Assembly (NCBI GenBank): GCA_030145425.1
Contig: JAQYVO010000111.1
Span: 1 to 37,967 of the forward strand
Length of the DNA stretch: 37,967 nt
Source: Chromatiales bacterium
GTDB lineage: Bacteria; Pseudomonadota; Gammaproteobacteria; Chromatiales; Chromatiaceae
Direction of reading: 5' to 3'
Made by a program: the position numbers and the translations under genes. Positions 16,801 to 25,314 of this stretch are shown piece after piece; position 1 is the stretch's first letter; every line of letters starts with the position of its first letter. Under the pieces are notes generated by a model. It was not told the DNA's origin. It did no database searches and worked only from the letters and a program-made list of their open reading frames with translations.

Positions 16801-19240
16801 GAACCGCTTCCAATTCTTCCAAAAGACCAGTCGATTCTTCCGGCTCCGCAGTGGTTTCGGAAGCCGTACCGGCTTCTGCGAATTTATCGGGGAAGGGCAC
16901 CACATCTGCCGATTCAGTGGCTTCGATCACCTGTTCCGGTTCGATGAAGATTTCGGGTTCATCTTCACCCTCGGTCGCCTCGGAGACCTTCACTTCAGCC
17001 GTTGACTCCTGGGATGAGGCAAGGGAAAAAGCCTGCTCCATCAGCGGATTCAGGTCCGTATCCGGTGGACGCCCGGACTCCTGGCAATCGATAAGCCCGG
17101 GTAAAACCCGCCTGGCTTGTTCCATGAGCTCCAGCATGGCGCCTGAAACCTGAACGGTTTCTTCAATTATCCGGTTCAGAAGATTTTCGATCGACCAGCT
17201 GAATTCTCCGAGGGTCAAGGCGCCAACCAGACGTCCGCTGCCCTTGAGGGTATGGAAGGAGCGGCGCAGGGTGATCAGGGCATCCCGGTCACCCTGATTG
17301 TCGATCCACCGCGGCAACAGGGTATCGATCACCCCCATTTCAGAGCGCGCCTCTTCAATAAATATCTCTAGTATTTCGGCGTCAATCTCTTCGGCGGGTT
17401 CTTCCTGAACGAGTTCTTCCTGCGCGGTCTCTTCCGCTGTCGGCTCTTCCATCGAAGCGGCTATAGCGACTTCAACATCCTCCCCAGGTTCCTCTTCAGA
17501 CACGCTCTCGACCGGTTGGTCAGCTTCTGATGGGGTCTCCCCGGAGGCAACTGCGGGCTGTCCGGCCAACTGCGCCAGCGAATCCTCGGCCACCATGAGT
17601 ATTTCGGCCTGTACGCCCCGTCCTTCGGAGATGGCCTGCATGAAATATTCAATAGAGGTCAAGGCGTCAGCAAAAAGATTGAGACGCTCGGGGGGCGGAA
17701 CTTCGTCCGACTCCTGAAACTGGCTGACTACACACCCCGCCAAGGATTCGAGCAGATCCGACACCTTGTCGAGGTTCATTATCCTGAAGGCGCCGGATAT
17801 CGATTTGAAGCGCCTCGGCACTCCCTCCAGCAGGGATTTGTCATCCGGCGTTTCCAGGTAACTGATGATGGCCTCTTTGTTCCTGGCCATGTCGATCTCG
17901 GCTTCGCGCATCACCGTATCGACCAGTTTTTCCAGCTCTCCCTGGGGCAGCTGTAAGCCTTCCGCACCTGCCGGCTTCGGTATAGGCAGATGATGGTGGG
18001 CGGAAGCGAGGTTTTCCAGAGACGTCTCAACGTACAGAATGTCGCCCGCCATGTTCATCAGCGTCTGTTCGTCGGGCGGCTCACCGGACTCCCGAAACTC
18101 TTCGATCTTTTCCGCCTGGCGTTTCAGTCGTTCACGCAACGCGCCCTGACCGATCATGCCAAGGGTATCGCCGATCCTTCGCATCGGCTTTTCCAGGGCA
18201 TCGAGTCGATCGATGTCTGCCGTGCCATCTCTGAGGTAGAGATCGATCCCATCCTTTATTGCGGTGAGTTCCGGGCCAATGGCAGTCCTCACCGAATTCA
18301 TCAACTCCCGACCCGGCGCATGGAACTCCTCTTTCTCCCTGTCGATCTCGGCCTGGGAGATAAGCGTGTTTTCCAGCCCGAATTCCTTTTTGACCTCTTT
18401 GACCAGGGAATTTTCGGAGTTGTCACAAGCCACGTAGAACAGGAAATTTTGCAAAAGGTCATTGGCCGGTTTGCTGGCGACCTCCTGCTCACCTGAGTCT
18501 ATGATTCTCTTTATCTCCCGGTCCAGCCTGCCATAGAGTTCCTTGGACACCGCACCCGGCTTTACGCCTCCCTCCCGAAGCACCTCCGTCAAGGCCATGC
18601 CGACACGAAACAGGCGCCTGATTTGCTTGGTGCCAGCGTGATGTTCCAGTTTTTCGAGCACCTCCCGAATACCCTTGAAGCCGTGATCGACATCGGTGCC
18701 CCGATACCATTCCAGCAAGGCTTTGTGATATCCGAGACGTATTCGACGGGCAAGCGCCGGCAGTTGTGGATTCGCCTCCCCTTCCACCTTTTCGGAGGCC
18801 AGCATCTGTTCCAGGTCAGGTGCGAACAATGCCACTTCGGAGAGTTGAGCCTCGCCCCGGGTGGCGCGCAGTTCATTGAGAATCGGCAGAATCAACAGGG
18901 GAGTGTCCCGTGCGCCTTCCTCGAGCTTTTCCAGATATTCGGGAAGTTGGACCATCCCCAGCATCAACGCCTCGGCGGCCTCGCCCGAGCGTTTTATCTC
19001 GTCGTCCCGCATCGAGACCGCCACCAGTTCCATCTCTTCGGCAAGCATTGCGGCGCCATAGAGCTGCAGCATCTGCAAGCTGCCCCGGATCTGATGCAGG
19101 TTGGCTATGCACTGCTCTATCGGGCTTTTATCAGCCGGAACATCGACATAGGACTCCAATGCATGGCGGGACTGCTCGACCAAGCTATCGAGTTCATTCC
19201 TTACCCATTTAAGCGTGCTGTGGTCTTGCGCTTCCCTCAT
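13856..19240 (-). CDS. chpA: ChpA-type hybrid chemosensory histidine kinase (type IV pili)
   Basis: A 1794-residue hybrid CheA kinase of the twitching system. The N-terminus resembles the PilL/FimL region (H49 in NLHQIRGSLQ). A degenerate phosphotransfer domain near 430-560 has Ser in place of His (FKSISGAFRIM). Three intact phosphotransfer domains follow with HTLKG- or HTLHG-type H boxes at His663, His864 and His1016, split by acidic and Pro/Glu-rich linkers. Then come a CheA dimerisation helix pair (about 1200-1330), the ATPase with HILRNAVSHGIE, LSDDGAGL and ISGRGVGLDVV, a CheW-like domain, and a receiver domain with Asp1722 in LMLLDIEMPRMDG. It should phosphorylate PilG and PilH in response to PilJ. 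Pseudomonas ChpA is longer, with eight phosphotransfer modules. It begins about 100 bases after pilJ. Confidence 0.95.
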   Translation of the reverse strand: MREAQDHSTLKWVRNELDSLVEQSRHALESYVDVPADKSPIEQCIANLHQIRGSLQMLQLYGAAMLAEEMELVAVSMRDDEIKRSGEAAEALMLGMVQLPEYLEKLEEGARDTPLLILPILNELRATRGEAQLSEVALFAPDLEQMLASEKVEGEANPQLPALARRIRLGYHKALLEWYRGTDVDHGFKGIREVLEKLEHHAGTKQIRRLFRVGMALTEVLREGGVKPGAVSKELYGRLDREIKRIIDSGEQEVASKPANDLLQNFLFYVACDNSENSLVKEVKKEFGLENTLISQAEIDREKEEFHAPGRELMNSVRTAIGPELTAIKDGIDLYLRDGTADIDRLDALEKPMRRIGDTLGMIGQGALRERLKRQAEKIEEFRESGEPPDEQTLMNMAGDILYVETSLENLASAHHHLPIPKPAGAEGLQLPQGELEKLVDTVMREAEIDMARNKEAIISYLETPDDKSLLEGVPRRFKSISGAFRIMNLDKVSDLLESLAGCVVSQFQESDEVPPPERLNLFADALTSIEYFMQAISEGRGVQAEILMVAEDSLAQLAGQPAVASGETPSEADQPVESVSEEEPGEDVEVAIAASMEEPTAEETAQEELVQEEPAEEIDAEILEIFIEEARSEMGVIDTLLPRWIDNQGDRDALITLRRSFHTLKGSGRLVGALTLGEFSWSIENLLNRIIEETVQVSGAMLELMEQARRVLPGLIDCQESGRPPDTDLNPLMEQAFSLASSQESTAEVKVSEATEGEDEPEIFIEPEQVIEATESADVVPFPDKFAEAGTASETTAEPEESTGLLEELEAVPPPIVLEPELFEIFGAETRNHVNALREFVAGCRKKSKKCDMAGSGVPRALHTLHGSADMAGVMPVAEISGCLESLVNGMIEVDLRADDDLLVLMERSGNCFEAVLEVINVPGGVLPEWETLIEEIRQRQDSLPQPAEEESVPEPASALDAEPVFEDIDSDTELTEIFLEEARELLDSVETSLGHWEQNPSEGDAVAELKRTLHTLKGGARLAGAMPIGELSHAFESLLSEVGQSDASPTSEVFSLSRKVVDRLVDQLDDIEQGPRVRTCNDLLEDLEQLTGALPAAAGKPKSGTRDTGQEPKPKEKQEPEAAVTKAEEAPAPEIRKPEKQVEVEPAPTPAEAPLRAPDSAVAAAQQVQVKAKEESRPVRDQRRNKREIIRVHADALDGLVNDAGEMSIYGARLEQQNGNLGFNLSELEQTVTRLRNQLRQLEMETDAQILFRYERDKQEGKLEGSFDPLELDRFSTMQQLSRGLLETVSDLSSINGFLDDLRKETDTLLLQQSRVATDLQDGLLRTRMVPFAQLVPRLQRVVRQTATTLGKKVELSIRGAEGELDRGILDRMIGPVEHILRNAVSHGIESPESRRKSAKHKVGQISLDLTREGNDVVLTLSDDGAGLNATSIRKQAIALGLLDPTAELPDSDVLQFVLEHGFSTQSEVNQISGRGVGLDVVVKEVKQLGGSLDIRSNPGQGTAFIIRLPLTLAITDALVVEMGDEIYAIPHSSIEGVVRLGRDELLDCYEGRQAKFSYADHDYQVRYLGSMLNVNTPSLSEQRRWFPLLLVKAGEHRVALQIDSIQGNSQIVVRSVGPQIGTVRWIAGGTILGDGRVALILDVTALVRMDAAHKVPAAADQVDKLAAEKMIMVVDDSITVRKVTGRVLERNGMRVVTAKDGVDAVTQLQEFHPDLMLLDIEMPRMDGFELARHMRNSPDLKDIPIIMITSRTGDKHRKLAMEIGVKRYLGKPYQEAKLLESINGVLAGEPE

Positions 19241-19341
19241 ACCTTGTCCTCCGCCTCTCTCGCGGACGTGCTAAAACTGGGCATTAGATATTAACTTAGT
19301 CTCCGGTCCCCGTTAATCGCAGCCAAGGGAGACTTACGGCT

Positions 19342-21381
19342 TCAGTCCGGCAGGCGGAAACCCGACACCGAACGCTGGAGATCATCCGCGAGATCCGCCA
19401 GATTACCAATGGAGGCAGCAGTCTGGCCTGTACCGTCGGAAGTCTGGGTGGTGATTTCCTGAATCACATTCATTGTGTCATCGATTTTCTCTGCGGCGCC
19501 CGACTGAGTCCGTGCCGACGCTGCCACTTTGCTGATGCGTTCGGAGATGGATTTCGACACGCTTTCGATCTCTTTTAGTGCCTCGCCGGCATCCTCTGAC
19601 ATTTTTGCGCCTGCCACCACACCGGTGGTCGTCGCCTCCATGGAGGATACCGCCTCGTTGGTGTCGGCCTGGATCGTCTTGACCAGCGCTTCGATCTGTT
19701 TTGTTGCGTTACTCGAACGTTCAGCCAGACGCTGCACCTCGTCGGCCACCACGGCGAATCCGCGTCCCGCTTCTCCGGCCATCGCCGCCTGCATCGCGGC
19801 ATTGAGCGCCAGGATGTTGGTCTGATCCGCGATATCGTCGATCAGCTCCACGATGTCGCCGATCTCCTGGGAGCTCTCGCCCAATCGCTTGATGCGCTTT
19901 GCGGTCTCCTGGATCTGTTCGCGAATCGTGTCCATACCCTGAATGGTGCGATACACGGACCCTGCTCCGTTGGAGGCGATCTCCACCGAACGCTGCGCAA
20001 TATCCGACGATTCGGTGGCATCATTGGACATCTGATCGATGGCCAGCGTCATCTCCTTGATCGATTGGGTGGCCGATGTGATCTGCTCTGCCTGATGTTC
20101 GCTGGATTCCGCCAGATGCATGGCGGTGGCCCGGGTTTCCTGGGCTGATGTTGAGACCTGGGCCGAGGTTTCGTTGATGGTGGTTACCAGGCTGCGCAAC
20201 GCCTCGATGGCATAATTGATCGAGTCGGCTATCGCTCCGGTCACATCTTCGGTTACCGTGGCGGTAACGGTCAGGTCGCCGTCCGCCAGGTCACCCATCT
20301 CATCGAGCAGCCTTAGAATTGCCTGTTGATTGCGTTCGTTTTGCTTCTTGCTGACTTCCTCCCGGCGTCGGGCATTGAAGACCAGGACGTAAACCAGCAT
20401 TAACAGGAACAACACCGCCAAGAGCCCCAGCAGGGTCAGCATCAGGGGTCCGACTTTGAAACCGGCGATACTGAAGCGACCGGGAGATTCACGGTAGGCA
20501 TCCGCAAGGACCGAACCCGCGCTGCGCACCTCGGCGGAGGCGGAATTCAGATCAGCTGCCTGTATCAGGGCGGGCAGCACGGCGGGCACTGTAGCAATGA
20601 TATCAACGGCCCGATCATTTACGCTTCCGAACGACTCGGCCACCAGACCCAACTGATCAACCAGGGAAGGGTTGCTCAGGGCCGGGATACGCTGCGCCTT
20701 ATCGCCTTTGAGCAGGATGCCCAGATTTCGCCCAAACCCCTGAGTAGCGGTGCCGAAGCGATCAACCGCCACTTCCGCTGTTGGCCCGGCAACAAGGATC
20801 CCGAAAAGACTCGGATCCAGGTGAGCCAGCATAACCAGCTGTTCTGACGCGACCGCGATCTGTCGGGAAGAAGCGTCGGTCTGGAGCATATTGTCCAGAA
20901 ACTGGCCGGACAGCGACTCGAGACGCGGCAGGGAACCTTTGATGACACCGGCGGACTCTGAAATCGATAGAACCGCCTCTCTGCCGTTCAGAATATCATC
21001 AGCAATCTTCCGCAGGTTTTGCCAGGCACCTGCCATTGCCTGAAACTGGGCATCCACCTCCAACGGAGATGCCGGCAGCTGCAGCTCCGGTACACCGTTT
21101 TTGAGTTCGTTCAACAGGCGCTCCATCGAATCCCGAGACTCCTGGAGATTCGTGAATGCGTCCTGATTACCAGATAACGCATTCAGGGTATGTATGCTGA
21201 TATCCTGGGCGCCGGTTTTCAGGTCCAGTGTACGTAACAGGTACTGCTCATCATTCGCGTCCCACCGGGACATATGATAAAGGGCCACCCCTCCCAGAAC
21301 CATGATTGTGAGCGATCCTGCCGATAACAGTGCCACGAGTAGATTGGATGCGGTCCTGCTGCCCGCAGACTGTTTGTTCAT
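19342..21381 (-). CDS. pilJ: Methyl-accepting chemotaxis protein PilJ
   Basis: A 679-residue inner-membrane receptor of the type IV pilus chemosensory pathway. A first membrane helix spans about 12-37, a long PilJ-type periplasmic sensor lies between, and a second helix falls near 308-335 ([20 protein letters not shown]). A linker with [12 protein letters not shown] follows, then a cytoplasmic coiled-coil hairpin whose tip carries [19 protein letters not shown] and [19 protein letters not shown]. Length matches Pseudomonas PilJ. It would signal surface contact or pilin state to ChpA through PilI and the ChpC-like protein. The methyltransferase gene pilK, which follows pilJ in Pseudomonas, is missing. 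GGAG lies 11 bases before the ATG. Confidence 0.96.
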   Translation of the reverse strand: MNKQSAGSRTASNLLVALLSAGSLTIMVLGGVALYHMSRWDANDEQYLLRTLDLKTGAQDISIHTLNALSGNQDAFTNLQESRDSMERLLNELKNGVPELQLPASPLEVDAQFQAMAGAWQNLRKIADDILNGREAVLSISESAGVIKGSLPRLESLSGQFLDNMLQTDASSRQIAVASEQLVMLAHLDPSLFGILVAGPTAEVAVDRFGTATQGFGRNLGILLKGDKAQRIPALSNPSLVDQLGLVAESFGSVNDRAVDIIATVPAVLPALIQAADLNSASAEVRSAGSVLADAYRESPGRFSIAGFKVGPLMLTLLGLLAVLFLLMLVYVLVFNARRREEVSKKQNERNQQAILRLLDEMGDLADGDLTVTATVTEDVTGAIADSINYAIEALRSLVTTINETSAQVSTSAQETRATAMHLAESSEHQAEQITSATQSIKEMTLAIDQMSNDATESSDIAQRSVEIASNGAGSVYRTIQGMDTIREQIQETAKRIKRLGESSQEIGDIVELIDDIADQTNILALNAAMQAAMAGEAGRGFAVVADEVQRLAERSSNATKQIEALVKTIQADTNEAVSSMEATTTGVVAGAKMSEDAGEALKEIESVSKSISERISKVAASARTQSGAAEKIDDTMNVIQEITTQTSDGTGQTAASIGNLADLADDLQRSVSGFRLPD

Positions 21382-21438
21382 TTCACTTTCTCTCCAAGAA
21401 AAGTGTATAGCTCGTTGCGGGAAGCGTTTCCATCCCGG

Positions 21439-22005
21439 TCACAACGAGGCCTTTTGAAAATCAGGGCTTTCCATCAGCATCCCGATGCCAAACACCGGCC
21501 ATTCCTGACCGTCGGCCTGGAATGCCTCACTGATATAGTTAGCCAGCGGGTCCGCCAGGCGTGGCGGCTCTATGTGCTGGTCTTCACTGAAATGGCGCAT
21601 GCCACGCACCTCTCCAACCAGCAAGCCGACCCGAATCCCGTTATGATCGAATACCAGCACCCTGCTGTGTTTGTCGGTGACTACGGCTTTCCCGCCCATA
21701 AACTTCTGTAGATCGATGACCGGCAGCAGGGTTCCGCGAATATTGGCGATCCCGAGCATCCAGGGTTGGGTGCCGGGTATCGGTGTCAGTACTGCGGGAA
21801 AGTTGAGAATCTCCCTGACATCTTTTAGGGAGGCCACCAGGGGCGTCCCGGAAACAAAGAACAGGATGCCTTCCCAGAGCCAATGAGCCTCTTCCTGGTC
21901 CGGTAGACCGCCAGCATGCTGTCTGCTTCGCTGCTCCATTTCTTTCAACAGCAGCATCAGCTCTCGCGACCGGTCTGAAGACATGTCCTGCTTCCCGTCA
22001 GGCAT
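21439..22005 (-). CDS. pilI: CheW-like adaptor PilI
   Basis: A 188-residue coupling protein linking PilJ to the ChpA kinase. After a charged helical N-terminus, the CheW domain runs from about 45 to 180, with FFVSGTPLVASLKDVREIL, the core motif MLGIANIRGTLLPVIDLQKF (83-102), and VLVFDHNGIRVGLLVGEVRG. The frame opens at 22005 and overlaps the end of pilH by eight bases. A second ATG at 21984 follows GGAAG at better spacing and would give a 181-residue protein, closer to Pseudomonas PilI. Either way it is translationally coupled to pilH. pilJ starts about 57 bases downstream. Confidence 0.93.
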   Translation of the reverse strand: MPDGKQDMSSDRSRELMLLLKEMEQRSRQHAGGLPDQEEAHWLWEGILFFVSGTPLVASLKDVREILNFPAVLTPIPGTQPWMLGIANIRGTLLPVIDLQKFMGGKAVVTDKHSRVLVFDHNGIRVGLLVGEVRGMRHFSEDQHIEPPRLADPLANYISEAFQADGQEWPVFGIGMLMESPDFQKASL

Positions 22006-22378
22006 TTAGAATCGACTTGATCTTTTTAAGCAGTTCACCAGCACCAACGGGTTTAACCACATATTCCCTCGCACCCTGTCGCAGACCCCAGGCACGATCA
22101 GTCTCCTGTGCTTTGGTTGTAACCATGATGATTGGAATTTCTGAAGTTTCCGGATTACGGCTCAACTGGCGGGTTGCCTGGAAACCGTTCAGCCCCGGCA
22201 TTACCACATCCATCAGGATCAGGTCGGGTTTGGAATGTTCGGCCTGTGCGACGCCGCTTTCCCCATCCACTGCCGTAATCACCCTGTAGCCACCCTTTTG
22301 CAGAATGCCCCTGAGGACATGCATTTCCGTTGGAGAATCGTCAACTATGAGAACCGTATCCTGACTGTTATCGGCCAT
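21998..22378 (-). CDS. pilH: CheY-like response regulator PilH
   Basis: A 126-residue single receiver domain without an output domain. The acidic pocket VDDS is at 12-15, the phosphoacceptor is Asp57 in LILMDVVMPGLNG, and the Thr and Lys switch residues lie in VTTKAQ and VVKPVGAG. I place the start at ATG 22378 (MADNSQDTVL), preceded by GGAAAG, instead of an upstream in-frame ATG at 22435 that would add 19 unlike residues. In Pseudomonas, PilH affects pilus retraction and drains phosphate from the kinase. It lies between pilG and pilI, as in the conserved cluster. Confidence 0.94.
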   Translation of the reverse strand: MADNSQDTVLIVDDSPTEMHVLRGILQKGGYRVITAVDGESGVAQAEHSKPDLILMDVVMPGLNGFQATRQLSRNPETSEIPIIMVTTKAQETDRAWGLRQGAREYVVKPVGAGELLKKIKSILNA

Positions 22379-22510
22379 TGCTTTCCGCGGTCCCTGGGAA
22401 GATCCCACTTGGTCTTTGTTGAGTAAGTGTCTCATTCGCTGGTATCACCCGGCACATGTTCGGATCGTCCAACCCTGCAGCCTCGAATGGTGCGGTAGCG
22501 CGTGGGTGTC

Positions 22511-22909
22511 TCATGCCGCCTTGGCGTGCCGCCTGATCGCCCCAAGCAGTTCGTCTTTTGTAAAGGGCTTCGTAAGGTACTGTTCAGATCCGACTATTCG
22601 TCCCTTGGCACGGTCGAACAACCCGTCCTTGGAAGACAGCATGATTACCGGCGTCCGCTTGAACTCCTGGTTGTTCTTGATCAGGGCGCAGGTCTGATAG
22701 CCGTCGAGCCTGGGCATCATGATGTCGACAAAAATCACATCCGGCAGGTTGTCCGCTATCATTGCCAAGGCCTCGAAGCCATCGGTGGCCGTCAATACTT
22801 CACACCCGGCCTTCTTAAGCAGAATCTCCGCAGTTCGGCGGATGGTTTTGCTGTCGTCGATGACCATGATCTTCAGACCGGATACATCTAAGTAGCGCTC
22901 GTCACCCAT
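22511..22909 (-). CDS. pilG: CheY-like response regulator PilG
   Basis: A single receiver-domain protein of 132 residues from the start chosen here. It keeps the sequence IMVIDDSKTIRRTAEILLKK (14-33), phosphoacceptor Asp62 in VIFVDIMMPRLDGYQTCALI, and LSSKDGLFDRAKGRIVGS with the switch Lys in YLTKPF, very close to Pseudomonas PilG. PilG promotes pilus extension and cAMP signalling in that model. The start is uncertain: ATGs at 22933, 22918 and 22909 are in frame. GAGGG lies 11 bases before the last, which I chose. It is the first gene of the minus-strand chemosensory operon and diverges from gshB, the same arrangement as in Pseudomonas. Confidence 0.94.
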   Translation of the reverse strand: MGDERYLDVSGLKIMVIDDSKTIRRTAEILLKKAGCEVLTATDGFEALAMIADNLPDVIFVDIMMPRLDGYQTCALIKNNQEFKRTPVIMLSSKDGLFDRAKGRIVGSEQYLTKPFTKDELLGAIRRHAKAA

Positions 22910-22933
22910 TGCTTTCATTACCCTCACATTCAT

Positions 22934-23300
22934 CTGAAAATCCGGTGGCTCATCAATCGCCCCGCTCCCCGGGGAAAAATCAGGCCTGCCGGTTCAATCT
23001 GTCTCCCCCTCCGTACAAAAACAACATGGATTTTATCGCCATGCCGAGAAAAATCTGCAGCTCTTTGTCTACAATTTTTAAGCAGAGCAGCAGGGGGAGC
23101 ACCTCTGGCGGTAAACCGCGCACCGATCGCCCCCAACCATAGTTCGGTCATTTCCAGGCAATTCTTTAGGGGAAACATTAACAAGCGGGAAATCAACCCG
23201 CAATAAGGAAAACGGTTCCTCAGGCGGGTATAGTGTGCGGTCTTTTCCAACTCACCGCCACACTCCCGACAAAAAAACCGTCCTCAGGTATCATTGAAGC
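22934..23300. promoter_or_regulatory. Divergent gap between pilG and gshB
   Basis: About 370 bases should hold promoters for the pil-chp operon (leftward) and for gshB-apbE-tonB (rightward). It is rich in short A and T runs around 23015-23075. I could not find a -35/-10 pair good enough to name. A minus-strand open frame of 106 codons crosses it but looks non-coding. Confidence 0.4.
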
Positions 23301-24251
23301 ATGGCAATATCCCTTGGTGTTGTGATGGACCCCATAGAATCCATCAATGTAATAAAGGACAGCACCTTAGCGATGCTGCTCGAGGCGCGCTCCCGGAACT
23401 GGCAGGTCTGGTACATGCAGCTGGGCGATCTTTTCCTGGTGAATGACCGCAGCAATGCCCGCATGCAAAGACTGGAGCTGGAGGACCGGCAGGAAGACTG
23501 GTACAGATTTTCGGAAGAAAGGGTGATGCCGCTGGATGAACTGGATGTCATTCTGATGCGAAAGGATCCGCCCTTCGACATGGAGTATGTCTATTCCACG
23601 TACCTGCTGGAACGGGCGGAGGCACTCGGCACGCTGGTGGTCAATCGCCCCTCCAGCCTCAGAGACTGCAATGAGAAGCTTTTCACAGCCTGGTTTCCCC
23701 AGTGTTGTCCGCCGCAGCTGGTATCGCGCAACCATGGCCGGATCTCGGATTATGTGGAGGAGCAAGGCGATACGATTATCAAACCCCTGGGAGGCATGGG
23801 GGGCGCCTCCATATTTCGCATCCGCCGTGAGGACCCCAATCGCAACGTTATAATCGAGACCCTGACCGACCATGGCCGCAGCTATGCCATGATCCAGCGT
23901 TTCCTGCCCGAGATAAGCCAGGGGGATAAGCGTATCCTGATGGTGGATGGGGAACCCATACCCTACGCATTGGCAAGAATCCCCAAACAGGGGGAGACCC
24001 GGGGAAACCTGGCGACAGGAGGGAAAGGCGTGGGAGTCCCGCTTTCCGAAAGGGATCTCTGGATCGCCTCCGAGGTGGCTCCGGCGCTGAAAGACAAGGG
24101 GATACTATTCGCCGGGCTTGATGTCATCGGCGATTATCTGACTGAGATCAACGTCACCAGCCCCACCTGCATCCGGGAACTCGACAAACAGTTCGGACTC
24201 AATATCAGCGCCCGGTTGATGGATGCCATTGAAAAGAAACTGGCGGCCTGA
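23301..24251 (+). CDS. gshB: Glutathione synthetase
   Basis: A 316-residue ATP-grasp ligase joining gamma-glutamylcysteine and glycine. It begins with the GshB pattern LGVVMDPIESINVIKDST (5-22), has FLVNDRSNA-like sequence after the first beta-alpha units, the RKDPPFDMEYVYSTY segment, the ATP-grasp lysine and glycine loop IIKPLGGMGGASIFR, then GDKRILMVDGEP and the metal-binding end TEINVTSPTCIRELD. Length is typical. It is the first gene of a rightward run with apbE and tonB, only four bases before the apbE start. gshB next to pilG is conserved in pseudomonads and relatives. Confidence 0.97.
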   Translation: MAISLGVVMDPIESINVIKDSTLAMLLEARSRNWQVWYMQLGDLFLVNDRSNARMQRLELEDRQEDWYRFSEERVMPLDELDVILMRKDPPFDMEYVYSTYLLERAEALGTLVVNRPSSLRDCNEKLFTAWFPQCCPPQLVSRNHGRISDYVEEQGDTIIKPLGGMGGASIFRIRREDPNRNVIIETLTDHGRSYAMIQRFLPEISQGDKRILMVDGEPIPYALARIPKQGETRGNLATGGKGVGVPLSERDLWIASEVAPALKDKGILFAGLDVIGDYLTEINVTSPTCIRELDKQFGLNISARLMDAIEKKLAA

Positions 24252-24255
24252 ATCG

Positions 24256-25314
24256 ATGCGCCGATTCGCCCTGCGCAGTTTTCTGGCGTTGCTGCTGCTC
24301 CAACTGGGAGGCTGTTACCCGGAACGGCCGGTGTACACCGACAGATTCCTGGCCTTCGGGACGCTGGTTGACCTTACCATCGTAGGCGCGACACAACAGC
24401 AGGCACAGGCAGCCACGAAAGCGGTTGAAGAGGATTTTCTCAGAATGCACGAAGCCTGGCACGCCTGGAACCCCGGGCCACTGGGACAAACCAACGAGCA
24501 ACTTGCGGTTGGCAGACAATTCCCCGCGCCGCCCATGATCCTTCCCCTCGTCGAGGTGGGACAATCTCTGTCTGCCAGGAGCCGCCACCTGTTCAACCCC
24601 GCCGTCGGACATCTCATCGATGCCTGGGGTTTTCACAATGACGACCCCGAGGGTCACCGTCCTCCCCCTGAGGCCCTGATCCAGGAGTTGATACGCAATA
24701 ACCCCCGAATGAGCGACATCAAGGTCGAGGGAATAAATCTGCAGAGTTCCAACCCCTCGGTCAAGCTTGATTTTGGGGCCTTCGGCAAGGGTTACGGCAT
24801 AGATCTGGCGGTAACGCACCTGAAGGAACTGGGCATAGAAAACGCTATTCTCAATGCCGGCGGGGACCTGCGGGCATTCGGTTCACGCAACGGAATACCC
24901 TGGAATATCGCCATACGCAGGCCCGACGGTGCTGGCGTCATAGCCACGATAAAAGTCTCCGGCGACGAGAGTGTTTTTACTTCCGGCGACTACGAACGCT
25001 TCTTCTCCTGGAATGGCAAGCGCTATCATCACATCATTGATCCACGGACAGGTTATCCCGCCGAGGGGACCCGGTCCGTGACCGTGATACACCCGGATTC
25101 CACCACGGCAGACGCGGCGGCAACGGCGCTGTTCATCGCGGGCCCCGACATGTGGCATGAAATCGCCCGGGATATGGGCATAGAATTCGTGATGCTGATC
25201 GACTCGAAAGGCATCATCCACATGACTCCCGAAATGCAGGAGAGGCTGGAGTTGCTGGACACGGACAGAAAGACGATCCTTAGCCCACCATTGACCGGTA
25301 CCAGGGGTTCATGA
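24256..25314 (+). CDS. apbE: FAD:protein FMN transferase, ApbE-type lipoprotein
   Basis: A 352-residue exported lipoprotein attaching FMN covalently to threonine in target flavoproteins such as Nqr and Rnf subunits. The start at ATG 24256 (MRRFALRS), four bases after the gshB stop, gives a proper lipoprotein signal: charged start, hydrophobic core ALLLLQ and lipobox LGGC with Cys20. The domain shows DFGAFGKGYGIDLA, NAGGDLRAFG, TSGDYERFF, the signature HHIIDPRTGYPAEG and metal-binding DAAATALFIAG. It overlaps tonB by four bases. It interrupts the gshB-tonB order of Pseudomonas. No Nqr, Rnf or other obvious substrate is in the window. Confidence 0.94.
   Translation: MRRFALRSFLALLLLQLGGCYPERPVYTDRFLAFGTLVDLTIVGATQQQAQAATKAVEEDFLRMHEAWHAWNPGPLGQTNEQLAVGRQFPAPPMILPLVEVGQSLSARSRHLFNPAVGHLIDAWGFHNDDPEGHRPPPEALIQELIRNNPRMSDIKVEGINLQSSNPSVKLDFGAFGKGYGIDLAVTHLKELGIENAILNAGGDLRAFGSRNGIPWNIAIRRPDGAGVIATIKVSGDESVFTSGDYERFFSWNGKRYHHIIDPRTGYPAEGTRSVTVIHPDSTTADAAATALFIAGPDMWHEIARDMGIEFVMLIDSKGIIHMTPEMQERLELLDTDRKTILSPPLTGTRGS

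Noticed and set aside
22930-23250. Minus-strand open frame of 106 codons between pilG and gshB
   Set aside because: No ribosome-binding site, odd composition rich in Arg and Cys, no resemblance to a family, and it fills the expected divergent promoter region.
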